A stretch of 64,000 nt of DNA, taken from NCBI GenBank assembly GCA_021325655.1, contig JAJPGT010000052.1:1-64000 (forward strand), read 5' to 3'. Numbering within the stretch: the stretch's first letter is position 1; each line of letters opens with the position of its first letter. A model generated the notes under the pieces. It was not told the DNA's origin. It ran no database searches and was given only the letters and a program-made list of their open reading frames with translations. A program made the translations under genes and the position numbers. Shown here in pieces: positions 31,993 through 40,492 of the stretch. Source of the stretch: Pseudomonadota bacterium. Its GTDB lineage: Bacteria > Chloroflexota > UBA6077 > JAJPGT01.

Positions 31993-34011
31993 CTACTCCC
32001 GTCGGATGAAGTCCAGGTAGAGTCGGCTCGGCGTCGGCTCGGCCTGTCCCTGATACTTGCTCCCCAGCGCGCGCTCCCCGTAGGCACGCTCGGCCGGCGT
32101 GGTCATCTGGATAAAGGAGAGCTGGGCGATCCGCATCCCCGGGTACAGCGCAATCGGCAGATTCGCCAGGTTCGAGATCTCCAGCGTGATGTGTCCGGAA
32201 AATCCTGGATCGATGAAGCCGGCGGTATTGGACACGAAGACGCCGCCCGAACCGGCGAGGAAGTTCTCGATCGGCCTCCCATCCGGACGGACCTCCAGAT
32301 CGTACACCGGCTCCACCCGCCCGGTATCGACGACCTCGACCACCTCATCCCACAGGAGGTCGCTGTCGGCAAGGCGCGCCAGGCGGGCGGACAGGGAAGG
32401 ACCCGCCGGCTCGCCACCCTGGTAGGCCGGCAGGACACGGAGCACCGTTCCGGCCCACGTCGCCCCGTTGCTCTCGGATTCGAGGTTCGCCACACCCTGA
32501 GCGCATCGGTATCCGGCGGCCACGGCGGCCTCCACCGGACGCCTCCCCACACTGCGGCGCAGGTCGCCAAAGAGGAGCGCCGGGACGGGCAGCGCGGTGA
32601 GCCGCACCTGCTCGCGGCGCGGGAGCACCACCTGGAAAAGGTCGCGGCCAGAGGCTGTGCCTTGCTTTCCCATCAATGGGGCGAGGAGAAGCAGATCGTT
32701 GACCAGGGAGGCTGAGGCAGTCCGAAGGCTCTCGCGCCTCGGGTCACGGGAGTCGTCTCCATTCAGGAGTCCCTCGCAGAACGCTTCCACCAGCGCGACC
32801 GGCCAGTCGAATATCCCGTGCGGAGCAGTCTTCTGTCGTGCATGCCCCCCGATCCCAAGGGCATCGAACAGGGCCGAGACGAGCACGGAGGTGCAGGTCA
32901 GGCTTCCCTGGGCGCGGGACACGCGCTGGCCGAGCGACTCGAACACCCGCTCGGCCCGATCCAGGATGCGTTCATCCGGGTTGGCGATGACAACCTGCCT
33001 GTGCCGGCGAGAGCCGACAGCCACGGCCAGACCGAGGAGCCAGGCGATCTCGCGATCGATATCGAGGACCGCCGGGATGCCCCAGCGGGCGCCACGCCAG
33101 TGCAGACGATCCTCCGGGCCCAAGGGCGGCAGTGAGCCGTAGAGCGCGCACAGAACCGGGATCGGAAGGCAACGGACGCGGCGAGAGAACCGGAGGGACC
33201 GCCTCGCCGCCCGCAGCGCCCGGGCGACCTCCGCTGCTCGCTCGGCGAAGGCGCGATCAACGGTCGGACCGCTGCAGCGAAGATCCGGATGCACGTCAGG
33301 CGGCAGCAGGTCGAGCAGTCGGTACGTCGCCGTCTGAGCGCCGGCCGCCGGAATGCGCCCGGGAATCGCGACCCTCACCCCGCGCCGCAGGTCCCTGGTG
33401 GCGACCTTCACCAGATTCCCGGAGGGATCGAGCGTGAAGAGGTTGTGCCCCATGGTGACGTGGACTCGCCTTCCCGAGGCGAGGACCACCTGGTACACCC
33501 TATCGGGGGGCTCCTCGAACCAGTTCGTCACGCGGTGGTACCCTACCCGGAACGTGGCCGGGTCGAAGCTCACCACTTCGCCATCCAGGCGGTCGCGCAC
33601 GATATCGCCGATCCGGCGCGGGCGCGTCTGCCCGTGCCGCCGAAAGAGCACCGGCTCGTCATACGGCAGGCTCGAGTGGATCACGATCCCCAGCCGGCCG
33701 AGCGAGGAGCGGCCCTCTAGGCGACCGACGAGATCGTTCGGGATGTGGACCCGCTCCAGCGTGCTGCCGAGCAGGAACGCTTTGGACTGGACGATGATCG
33801 GCTCGTCGTCCCCAACCGTTACCCGCTCCATGATGTCGTCGGCCGGCTCGCGCACGTCGAGATATGGCCGCCTGGTAGCGTGGAAGGTCAAGAAGCTGGG
33901 CGCGAGTCGCAGATCCACGCTGGATGGCTGCACCAGCGCCGGGTCGAACGGGTCGATGACCAGGCGCCCTCGCGCGACGGCCTCGCGGATGGAGCGGTCG
34001 CTCAGGATCAC
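31993..34011 (-). CDS. dcd: dCTP deaminase containing an intein
   Basis: 672 residues as translated. Residues 1-113 and 596-672 join into a 190-residue deaminase, the normal Dcd size: the N-part ends in EGRSSLGRLGIVIHS and the C-part begins TAGFIDPGFSGHITLE, with the likely catalytic glutamate at 611. Between them, residues 114-595 are an intein that must splice out for an active enzyme. Dcd deaminates dCTP to dUTP (some bacterial forms go on to dUMP), feeding dTMP synthesis. nrdR lies 122 nt upstream, so two deoxynucleotide genes sit together. The CPBP gene follows after 7 nt. Confidence 0.95.
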   Translation of the reverse strand: MILSDRSIREAVARGRLVIDPFDPALVQPSSVDLRLAPSFLTFHATRRPYLDVREPADDIMERVTVGDDEPIIVQSKAFLLGSTLERVHIPNDLVGRLEGRSSLGRLGIVIHSSLPYDEPVLFRRHGQTRPRRIGDIVRDRLDGEVVSFDPATFRVGYHRVTNWFEEPPDRVYQVVLASGRRVHVTMGHNLFTLDPSGNLVKVATRDLRRGVRVAIPGRIPAAGAQTATYRLLDLLPPDVHPDLRCSGPTVDRAFAERAAEVARALRAARRSLRFSRRVRCLPIPVLCALYGSLPPLGPEDRLHWRGARWGIPAVLDIDREIAWLLGLAVAVGSRRHRQVVIANPDERILDRAERVFESLGQRVSRAQGSLTCTSVLVSALFDALGIGGHARQKTAPHGIFDWPVALVEAFCEGLLNGDDSRDPRRESLRTASASLVNDLLLLAPLMGKQGTASGRDLFQVVLPRREQVRLTALPVPALLFGDLRRSVGRRPVEAAVAAGYRCAQGVANLESESNGATWAGTVLRVLPAYQGGEPAGPSLSARLARLADSDLLWDEVVEVVDTGRVEPVYDLEVRPDGRPIENFLAGSGGVFVSNTAGFIDPGFSGHITLEISNLANLPIALYPGMRIAQLSFIQMTTPAERAYGERALGSKYQGQAEPTPSRLYLDFIRRE
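32227..33672 (-). other. Intein in dCTP deaminase (482 residues, degenerate LAGLIDADG domain)
   Basis: The insertion starts with Ser (SLPYDEPVLFRRHG, residue 114), has block B as T186-x2-H189 (HVTMGHNLF), and ends in the typical VYDLEV and NFLAGSGGVFVSN, followed by Thr as the +1 residue. The penultimate residue is Ser (594) where most inteins have His. A central domain carries motif 1 as LLGLAVAVGS (325-334), with Val where the catalytic acid should be, and motif 2 as EGLLNGDDS (413-421). The splicing half looks intact, the homing endonuclease probably is not. Confidence 0.93.
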
Positions 34012-34133
34012 AGGCCACCCCCTGGCACGACGACAAGCAGCGGAGCCGAGGTCCGGCGCAGCCGCTCGCGCGGGCGGACCGCTCGGCAGGAGCGAGGGAG
34101 CGCTGGGTGCGCCGGGCTCGGCAGCGGGCGCAT

Positions 34134-34607
34134 CTAGGTGGCGCTGCCCGTCTCAGTCTTGTTGAGCAGCTTCGCCAGCTCCCGCTCGAACGACGATAGG
34201 TCGGCGAACGCGCGGTAGACCGAGGCGAAGCGGATATAGGCCACGTGATCCAGCGCGCGGAGCTTCTCCATCACCAGGTCCCCGACGACCGCGGAGCTAA
34301 CCTCCAGCACGTCGCGGCGGCGTAGCTCGGCCTCGATCTGGTCCACCATCCGCTCGATCGTCTGGCTGGAGATCGGTCGCTTGGCGCACGCCTTCTGGAT
34401 GGAGCCGCGCAGCTTGGCGCGGTCAAACTCCTGCCGGCGACCATCCTTCTTGACGATCATCAGGCTGTGCGTCTCCGCCCGCTCGTAGGTGGTGAAGCGT
34501 TGCAGGCAGCTCGGGCATTCGCGGCGGCGGCGTGTCTGGGCACCGTCATCCGCGTCGCGCTTGTCGACGACTTTGGTTTCGCGGGAAGAGCAGAAGGGAC
34601 ACTTCAT
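34134..34607 (-). CDS. nrdR: Ribonucleotide-reductase transcriptional repressor
   Basis: 157 residues, a normal NrdR length, from the ATG at 34607; an in-frame ATG at 34625 would add six residues. The zinc ribbon has its four cysteines in MKCPFCSS and RRECPSCLQRF; TTYER and the ATP-cone (VVKKDGRRQEFDRAKL, ALDHVAYIRFASVYR) follow. NrdR senses ATP/dATP and represses nrd genes. It is next to dcd, fitting control of the deoxynucleotide pool. No nrd gene is in the window. Confidence 0.96.
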   Translation of the reverse strand: MKCPFCSSRETKVVDKRDADDGAQTRRRRECPSCLQRFTTYERAETHSLMIVKKDGRRQEFDRAKLRGSIQKACAKRPISSQTIERMVDQIEAELRRRDVLEVSSAVVGDLVMEKLRALDHVAYIRFASVYRAFADLSSFERELAKLLNKTETGSAT

Positions 34608-34646
34608 TCGCGGGCTGGGCGCCATCGACGCATGTCGCAGACTGCG

Positions 34647-34676
34647 AGTGTAGGGTTGGCAGCCGGAATACGTCAA
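34647..34676 (-). promoter_or_regulatory. Promoter of nrdR
   Basis: On the minus strand TTGACG (34676-34671) and TACACT (34652-34647) are 18 nt apart. Transcription would begin near 34640, about 33 nt before the nrdR ATG. No NrdR-box palindrome was seen around it. Confidence 0.6.
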
Positions 34677-34814
34677 GCAACTGGAGTGGACGGTCGGAAA
34701 CGCCCCGGGGCATCGGTGCGTCGGCGTGAGCCGCCTGGAGCCTGGGCCGGAGCGGGCGCAGCAGGCAAGAGCGCCGAAAGGGCGGCACTCAGCCCTCGGG
34801 GGCACCCCCGCAAC

Positions 34815-34955
34815 GGCGGGCTGTCCCCGATTATCGCTACCGCGCTGCTCAGCTCATCGGGCGGCAACCCTACCCCGCTCGCGGCGTACCTGGTCGCGCC
34901 GGCGCTCATCACCCTGGTGGCGGTCTATCTGGCCGCGGAGACGCATCAGGCATAG
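34815..34955 (+). pseudogene. 3' relic of an MFS transporter gene
   Basis: The last 46 codons of an open frame read GGLSPIIATALL, then NPTPLAAYLVAPALITLVAVYLA and AETHQA before a stop, which looks like the last one or two membrane helices and end of an MFS (metabolite/H+ symporter type) protein. Nothing upstream continues the homology; the sequence there is the promoter region of nrdR. It is best read as the remains of a deleted transporter gene. Confidence 0.55.
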
Positions 34956-35044
34956 ATCATGGACCAGCCCCTGTGCCACGCGGGCTGGTGGAGGGCACGC
35001 GGACACCAGGGCCCTAGCAGCGCAGGGGAAGGCGTGCCCCGCCG

Positions 35045-35075
35045 TACCAGCCCGGCTCGGGCAGCCGGGCTGGTA
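35045..35075 (+). terminator. Strong hairpin, possible terminator, upstream of the XRE-cupin gene
   Basis: A 13-bp perfect stem (35045-35057 with 35063-35075), loop CGGGC, followed by only three Ts. It may be the old terminator of the relic MFS gene, as it lies about 90 nt after that stop. Nothing else was seen between 34956 and 35147 apart from an AT-rich patch (TATACA near 35111) that may be a promoter. Confidence 0.5.
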
Positions 35076-35147
35076 TTTGCGTGACGCTCACGGCTGTGCG
35101 GTACGGTACCTATACATCTATGTGTTCGAGGAGATTGCTGCTACCGT

Positions 35148-35795
35148 ATGTCCTCGCGATCACTATCCCATGAACGGCTGTTCTTCGACCGGCAGGGCCA
35201 GCGAGGCGACCAGCTCCGCGCACTCGGAGCGGAGATCCGGGCGCTGCGGGCGCGGCGGGGGCTGACCAGCGTGATGCTGGCGAAGCAGGTAGGCGTTTCA
35301 ACCAGCTTGATCAGCCAGGTGGAGCGCGGGATCACCGCACCCTCGCTCGACGTGCTGCTGCGGATCGCCCGGGCGCTCGGAGTCTCCGCCGGCGACCTCT
35401 TCCAGAACGCCACTACGCCCGGCGAGAGTGCTCCAACCAGCACCAGGGCCGGGGAAGCCCGGGTACGGGTGGTCCGGGCGTGCGAGCGCAAGCGGCTCGG
35501 ACTGCCCACCTCCATGACCTACGAACTGCTCTCGCCCGACCTGAAGCACCAGATCGAGCTGATCTGGGTCGAGTGCCAGCCGGGCGCCACGTCGGCCGAG
35601 ACACCTCACACGCACCCCGGCGAGGAGCAGGTCGTCGTCCTCCAGGGCGTCATGCACTATTGGGTCGACGGTGAGGAGTACGTGCTCGGTGCAGGCGACG
35701 CCATTACGATCGATAGCCGACTGCCACACGTCATCGTGAATCGCGGTACGGAGCCAGCCGTCGTCATCGCCGCGATCACCCCGCCCTCGTTCTAG
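35148..35795 (+). CDS. XRE-family regulator with C-terminal cupin domain
   Basis: 215 residues. The N-terminal helix-turn-helix is IRALRARRGLTSVMLAKQVG, then STSLISQVERGITAPSLDVLLRIARAL. From about residue 130 a cupin barrel follows (HTHPGEEQVVVLQGVMHYWV ... AGDAITIDSRLPHVIVNRG), with the HxH and later H of the cupin metal/ligand site. Such proteins sense small molecules and repress nearby genes. The start is the ATG at 35148, though GAGGAG lies 14 nt upstream, longer than ideal. Neighbours give no clear target; it may regulate the propeller gene downstream. Confidence 0.87.
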   Translation: MSSRSLSHERLFFDRQGQRGDQLRALGAEIRALRARRGLTSVMLAKQVGVSTSLISQVERGITAPSLDVLLRIARALGVSAGDLFQNATTPGESAPTSTRAGEARVRVVRACERKRLGLPTSMTYELLSPDLKHQIELIWVECQPGATSAETPHTHPGEEQVVVLQGVMHYWVDGEEYVLGAGDAITIDSRLPHVIVNRGTEPAVVIAAITPPSF

Positions 35796-35848
35796 CACTT
35801 CTCGGCCGGGTTTTCATCAGACCCAGGTCAGGCTGTGCCGCCTCCTTC

Positions 35849-35877
35849 TTGACTTCTTACTCGACGAGGCGTACTGT
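35849..35877 (+). promoter_or_regulatory. Possible promoter of the beta-propeller gene
   Basis: TTGACT (35849-35854) and TACTGT (35872-35877) with a 17-nt spacer. The -10 is a weak match. It lies about 130 nt before the ATG at 36008. Confidence 0.35.
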
Positions 35878-36007
35878 TCTCGAACCTGGTCCCTGGAGCT
35901 CCCGCTCGCCGCGAGCCGGTGGGCGCGCTGGTGTGTTCCGGACCGGCGGCGTTCGCTCCGAGTCCGGGATGCACTGTCGTGGTGGCCAGACGAGGAGGAG
36001 GGTTGCT

Positions 36008-37468
36008 ATGCGGCTATCGACGGACTTGCTCTGGTCACATCTCATGCCCTGGCTGCGCTGGTCTCTCTGGGGCAGCGCCACGCTGGCGCTCCTGGTGCTT
36101 CCGGCACTCGCCAGGGCCGCGCCCACGGCCGCGGCACGGGTCGACTGGCCAACGTTCGCGTTCGACCTGGCGCGCTCCGGCTACAACCCGTTCGAAACCA
36201 CGCTCGGGACGGGAAACGTCGGCAGCCTGACACTGCGCTGGTCGTTCGACACAGGTGGTGAGCTCGTTGCGCAGCCGGTGTACGCCGCCGGCGTGACTGT
36301 TGGAGCACAGAAGCTTGACCTGGTCATCGTGGGGACCGAGGCGGGCGACGTCATCGCGGTGAACGCGGCCACCGGGACGCAGGTCTGGCGGCGCAACATC
36401 GGCTTGAGCGTCCATCTCTGCGCCCGCCGCGGTATCACGGGCACGCCGGCGCTCGAACGGGCAACGAATCGCGTCTACGCGGTCGCGGGCGATGGCAAGG
36501 TCTACGCGCTGAATCTGAGCACCGGGGCGATTGTCCCTGGCTGGCCCGTGGCGACGTGGACCTCGACCACCCTCGATGAGTACGTGTACAGTGCGGTGAC
36601 GCTGGCGAACGGCCAGGTGTACGTGGCCGTTGCCAGCCAGTGCGGCGACCGCCCCCCCTACTATGGCGGCATCTTTGCCATTAGCACTGTCCAGGCGAAG
36701 AAGACCGCAACGTTTCTCACCGTCCCTCCCAGTCTGGGCGGCGGTGGAGCCATCTGGGGGTTCGGCGGCGCCTCCGTCGATACCGCCACCGGCAACCTCT
36801 ACACTGCCACCGGCAACGCACTCAACGCGAACGAGGGAGCGGCCTACGGGGAGCACGTAGTGGTGCTGAGCAGCACGTTGCAGGTGCTGGCCGCGAACGA
36901 CCCCGGCATCCCCAGCACCGGCGACTACGACTTCGGCTCGCACCCGGTGCTGTTCCAGGCCCCGGGCTGCGTCCCGCAGTTCACGGTGACGAACAAGATC
37001 GGCAACCTCTATCTGTACAACCGCGACCAGGTCGCCGCCGGCCCGGTCCAGACGATCATGCTGGAGGACGACACGGTCCATTCGCCAGACGGGCTGATCG
37101 GGGTGAGCGCCTACTGGCCCGTGGGCAATCTGGTCTACACCCCGGTGACGTTCGGCGGTGGCGCTCCAGGACTCCAGCCCGGCCTCGTCGCGCACCGGGT
37201 GGGCTCCGACTGCCGGCTCAGCCAGGTGTGGAATGCCGCGCTCGGGGGCGCGGCTAACTTCTCCTCCGCCACCATCGCCAACGGGGTCGTGTACGTCGGC
37301 ACAGGCGAGAACAATAGCGCGGTGGCGCTCGACGCGACGACCGGCGCTGCCCTGTGGAGCTTCACCGCCCAGGGTCCCGTCTACCCGCCCCCGATCGTGA
37401 TCAACGGCCACGTGTTCGTCGCCGCCAGCGATAACACGCTCTACGCGTTCCAGCCGGGCGCGCGGTAG
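36008..37468 (+). CDS. Exported PQQ-type beta-propeller protein
   Basis: 486 residues from the ATG at 36008, with a GGAGGAGGG Shine-Dalgarno. A signal peptide is visible (WSLWGSATLALLVLPALARAAP). Repeats of about 45-60 residues have the PQQ/YVTN propeller pattern: VIVGTEAGDVIAVNAATGTQVW, VYAVAGDGKVYALNLSTGAI, VYVGTGENNSAVALDATTGAALW and FVAASDNTLYAFQPG. Cysteines at CARRG, QCGD, PGC and DCR may form disulfides. It could be a quinoprotein-like dehydrogenase without a clear cofactor site, or a binding scaffold; function is not settled. Confidence 0.82.
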   Translation: MRLSTDLLWSHLMPWLRWSLWGSATLALLVLPALARAAPTAAARVDWPTFAFDLARSGYNPFETTLGTGNVGSLTLRWSFDTGGELVAQPVYAAGVTVGAQKLDLVIVGTEAGDVIAVNAATGTQVWRRNIGLSVHLCARRGITGTPALERATNRVYAVAGDGKVYALNLSTGAIVPGWPVATWTSTTLDEYVYSAVTLANGQVYVAVASQCGDRPPYYGGIFAISTVQAKKTATFLTVPPSLGGGGAIWGFGGASVDTATGNLYTATGNALNANEGAAYGEHVVVLSSTLQVLAANDPGIPSTGDYDFGSHPVLFQAPGCVPQFTVTNKIGNLYLYNRDQVAAGPVQTIMLEDDTVHSPDGLIGVSAYWPVGNLVYTPVTFGGGAPGLQPGLVAHRVGSDCRLSQVWNAALGGAANFSSATIANGVVYVGTGENNSAVALDATTGAALWSFTAQGPVYPPPIVINGHVFVAASDNTLYAFQPGAR

Positions 37469-37503
37469 CCCGTCCCCAGGAGTACAGCGAGCAGCAGCGC
37501 GAC

Positions 37504-37531
37504 TTTTAGCTCCTTTTTAGGATAGGTTTAG
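37504..37531 (+). promoter_or_regulatory. Three TTTTAG-type repeats in 11-bp phase, upstream of the histidine kinase
   Basis: TTTTAG at 37504 and 37515 and GTTTAG at 37526 are each exactly 11 nt apart, so they fall on one face of the helix. Direct repeats with this period are typical of OmpR/PhoB-type response-regulator sites. They lie 65 nt before the kinase start. Confidence 0.5.
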
Positions 37532-37595
37532 CGCGATCCAACCCAGACGCCTGCGCCGTTGCGCGAAGATAGAGTGCTGGCTGCGCGGGGATGCC

Positions 37596-39122
37596 ATGCG
37601 CGAATTGCCGCCCCTGGGTTGCTTAACGCTGCCGCGACTGCCCAGCCAGGGGGCGGAGCAGCCGGTCTCCGTGATGGAAGCATCCACGCCTGAGCTTCCA
37701 GTCGACGAGCCCACGCTCCGCTCCGCGTTCCGTATTACCCGAGTCGCCCTTGCCCTCGCGCCGCTGACGGCCGGCCTGCTCATCGCGCTCAACGCCGTGG
37801 TCGCCTGGCGGGTCGGTGTGGCCGTCGACACCCTGGAGAGGCACGAGCTCGAGCTGGTCCGCTCGGCACGAATCCTGGAGCGCGAAGTCCCGGAGCTGTC
37901 GAGCGACGAGCGCGGCTACCTAGCCACAGGTGATCCCCGCTTCCTGCGCGATTTCAGCCAGGACCGCGGTGATGCACGGGACGCGATCTCCCGGCTGCGC
38001 AGCCTGGTGGACACCCCTGAGGATCGCGTGCAGGTGGAGACGACCAGCGCACAGCTCGAGCGGGTGATCGCCGACGCTGAGCAGCGGCTCGCCCTCGCCC
38101 AGCAAGGCGAGCTCGAGCAGGCGCGCGCGGAGCTGCTCGACACACAGCGCGACCCGAGCCCGCTCACGGGCGCACTGGACACCCTGGTGCAGCGTGAGGA
38201 GAGAGGGTTGCTCAGCCGCCTGGACGAGCTCCAGTGGGTACGCCTGGCCGGGCTCGCGCTGAGCGTGGTGCTGCTCCTGCTGGTGGCTCTGGTTGCTGTG
38301 CTGCTGCAAGCGCGCAGTCAGCACGCGCTGGCCGCCTGGCAGCACCGGCTACGCCAGGCGGCCGCCGAGCTACGAGAGATCGCCGAAGCACGGGATCAGG
38401 CTTTGAAGGAGCTGCAGAGCGCGGTGCGCGAGCGCGAGGAGCTGTTTACCGCCCTGTCGCACGACTTGAAAAACCCGCTCACAGCCATCAAGGGCCGGGC
38501 AGATCTCCTGCGGCGGGAGGCGCAGGCGCCAGACCTGGATACTCCGCGCCTCCTGGCCGGCCTGGCACAGATCGCGGCGACCGCGACACGGATGACGACC
38601 TTACTCGACGAGCTGCTCGACGCCGCCCGGCTACGGAGTGGCGAGCCGCTCACCCTGCACTCACGGCCGACAGACCTGGTGGCGCTCGCCCGCCGGGTAG
38701 CGAGCGATTACCAGCAGATGACCGGCCGGCACCAGATCACCATCGAGTCCAACGAGCCAAGCATCGTCGGGCACTGGGACCCGCTCCGCCTGGAGCGGGT
38801 GCTGGGCAACCTGCTCGGGAACGCGCTCAAGTACAGCCCCGGCGGCGGGGTCATTCTCGTCTCCGTGCAACGGGTGACCACGGCAGATGGCACCTGGGCC
38901 TCTCTGTCGGTGCGCGACCCTGGCATCGGCATCCCCGCGGCGGACGTGAGCCGAATCTTCGAGGCGTTTCAGCGCGGCGCCAACGTCGCCAACCGCATCC
39001 CCGGCACCGGCATCGGGCTCGCCAGCGCCCTCCGGATTGCGCGAGCGCATGGCGGGAACCTGACCGTCGAGAGCGTCGAGGGCGCCGGGAGTACGTTTAC
39101 CCTGCGCCTGCCGCTCTCCTAG
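37596..39122 (+). CDS. Sensor histidine kinase with CHASE3 domain
   Basis: 508 residues. Two membrane helices (about 50-70 and 208-233) enclose a CHASE3 sensor domain (DERGYLATGDPRFLRDFSQ, then helical repeats). A coiled coil leads to the dimerisation helix with the phospho-acceptor in FTALSHDLKNPLTAIKGRAD, then the N box NLLGNALKYSPGGG, the G1 box DPGIGIPAADV, and the G2 box GTGIGLASALRI. No response regulator lies beside it, so it is an orphan kinase. The ATG at 37596 is used; an ATG at 37674 is possible. Confidence 0.92.
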   Translation: MRELPPLGCLTLPRLPSQGAEQPVSVMEASTPELPVDEPTLRSAFRITRVALALAPLTAGLLIALNAVVAWRVGVAVDTLERHELELVRSARILEREVPELSSDERGYLATGDPRFLRDFSQDRGDARDAISRLRSLVDTPEDRVQVETTSAQLERVIADAEQRLALAQQGELEQARAELLDTQRDPSPLTGALDTLVQREERGLLSRLDELQWVRLAGLALSVVLLLLVALVAVLLQARSQHALAAWQHRLRQAAAELREIAEARDQALKELQSAVREREELFTALSHDLKNPLTAIKGRADLLRREAQAPDLDTPRLLAGLAQIAATATRMTTLLDELLDAARLRSGEPLTLHSRPTDLVALARRVASDYQQMTGRHQITIESNEPSIVGHWDPLRLERVLGNLLGNALKYSPGGGVILVSVQRVTTADGTWASLSVRDPGIGIPAADVSRIFEAFQRGANVANRIPGTGIGLASALRIARAHGGNLTVESVEGAGSTFTLRLPLS

Positions 39123-39396
39123 CCAGCGAGGCCACGCGGCCACTCTGGCCAAGGCCACCCACAGCCTCTCAGAGAGTACCTTATCCACCATACCTGGCAA
39201 GGCAGGGGAGCGAGTACTCCCCGTAAGCAGCAGCATCCGCTCTACCAGGAGCTCAGCGACGCTCCGGCCCCTGGCAATATGTACCCTCCAGGCTCCGCCA
39301 GGGCGAGCAGCGCGCGGCGGAGTGTGAGGGGAGACAGTTGGTGATCCGCTCGGGGCAAACGGGCGTATCACCCCGGTGAACTGCACCGGAGCAGGG

Positions 39397-40122
39397 ATGG
39401 CAACGATGAACAGCACAAGAGCCAGCGCCCCGCCGGCGAGCGCGAGGGCGCGATGGGCGCCGTCGAAGCGCTGGCTATTCGGCCTGCTCGGCCTGGCCCT
39501 GCTTGGCCTGGGCGTGCGCTACGCCACGCTCCCGCCGGCCAACGCCGGCCGCGCCCTCACCGACTTCTCCCCCGAGCGGCTCGGGGCACAGGAACAGCAA
39601 CTGTGGGAGGCCTACTATTACCGCCAGTGGCCGCGGCTGCTCGGGCTGCTGATCCAGGTCAGCCGCGAGCAGTTCGGCCTTTCGCCCGCCCAGGCGCTGT
39701 ACGCCGCCTCCGTCGGCACGCTCGCCCAGATCGACTGGGCCCGCAACGGCGCGAGCACCGGCGCCGCCGAGGCGTACATGCGCGACTTCTACGCCTACGT
39801 CAAAGGCCCCACCGGTGGCCAGTACGATCCGGCCCGAGCAGCGGCCAAGGAACTCCGCTGGTGGGCGGTGCACCGCGACGCCGCCCACCACACCGCCGGC
39901 AGCGCCGCCCTGGAGGACGCCTTCACCGACCTGTACGTCGAGCTGTACCAGCGCTCCCCGGAGGCGGTGCGGCCGGCAGCGCGAGTGCGCGCGCAGGCGG
40001 TGGCGCTCTCAGATCAGTGGCTGGACGCTGGTATGCCGTCCGACAGTCCGCTACTCGGGCAGATCCGCGAGGAGCTGATCGCCAGCTATCGAGCGCTCCA
40101 CCAGGCGGTAGCGCGGCCATAA
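39397..40122 (+). CDS. Hypothetical membrane-anchored helical protein
   Basis: 241 residues from an ATG with GGAG 5 nt upstream. One N-terminal membrane helix (KRWLFGLLGLALLGLGVRYA, about 25-44) is followed by a soluble, mainly alpha-helical domain facing outward (ALTDFSPERLGAQEQQLWEAYYYRQWPRL in pieces; ASVGTLAQIDWARNG; LYVELYQRSPEAVRPAARVRA). Trp and Tyr are frequent. I do not recognise the family. It stands alone between the histidine kinase and the CDGSH gene and could be a sensor or adaptor in the envelope. Confidence 0.62.
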   Translation: MATMNSTRASAPPASARARWAPSKRWLFGLLGLALLGLGVRYATLPPANAGRALTDFSPERLGAQEQQLWEAYYYRQWPRLLGLLIQVSREQFGLSPAQALYAASVGTLAQIDWARNGASTGAAEAYMRDFYAYVKGPTGGQYDPARAAAKELRWWAVHRDAAHHTAGSAALEDAFTDLYVELYQRSPEAVRPAARVRAQAVALSDQWLDAGMPSDSPLLGQIREELIASYRALHQAVARP

Positions 40123-40249
40123 CGTCCGCGCTCAGCCCCCACTCCCCTGCGCCGCTGATTCGAATACCACCCAGGAGGAGTGCCTGGCGCTCGCGGCCCT
40201 CCCCGCCTGATCAAGGAGGGCCGCCGGAACAAGCCAAGTCCGCGTTGGG

Positions 40250-40492
40250 TCAGGACCGCGGCTCCTCGACCGGGCGAACGCCATAGGCCCCCGCGCCCGA
40301 GGCGGCATTCCATTGCGCGCGCTTGTGCGTTCCATCGCAGAATGGCTTGGTAGACGAGCCGCCGCAGCGGCAGAGGAACACCATGTCGCTGTCCACCGCC
40401 AGGGGATTGCCATCCGCATCGATCAGCGTGATCGGCCCCTGGATTCGGTACGGACCGTTGGGACGAACCGTAATGGTCACCTCGCCGTCCAT
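40250..40492 (-). CDS. CDGSH-type iron-sulfur protein
   Basis: 80 residues. The [2Fe-2S] motif C-x-C-x2-S/T-x3-P-F-C-D-G-x-H is plain in FLCRCGGSSTKPFCDGTHK. The N-terminal half is a beta domain (VTITVRPNGPYRIQGPITLIDADG). CDGSH proteins carry a labile 3Cys-1His cluster and act in redox or iron handling in the cytoplasm. It is a single gene, with no obvious operon partner. Confidence 0.92.
   Translation of the reverse strand: MDGEVTITVRPNGPYRIQGPITLIDADGNPLAVDSDMVFLCRCGGSSTKPFCDGTHKRAQWNAASGAGAYGVRPVEEPRS

Noticed and set aside
31993-34011. dcd as a gene broken by an unrelated insertion
   Set aside because: The insertion keeps the frame and carries the ordered splicing motifs of an intein at both borders, so it should splice.
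39123-39396. Search for a small RNA or tRNA in the gap after the histidine kinase
   Set aside because: No cloverleaf or stable long hairpin with a T-run was found by eye.
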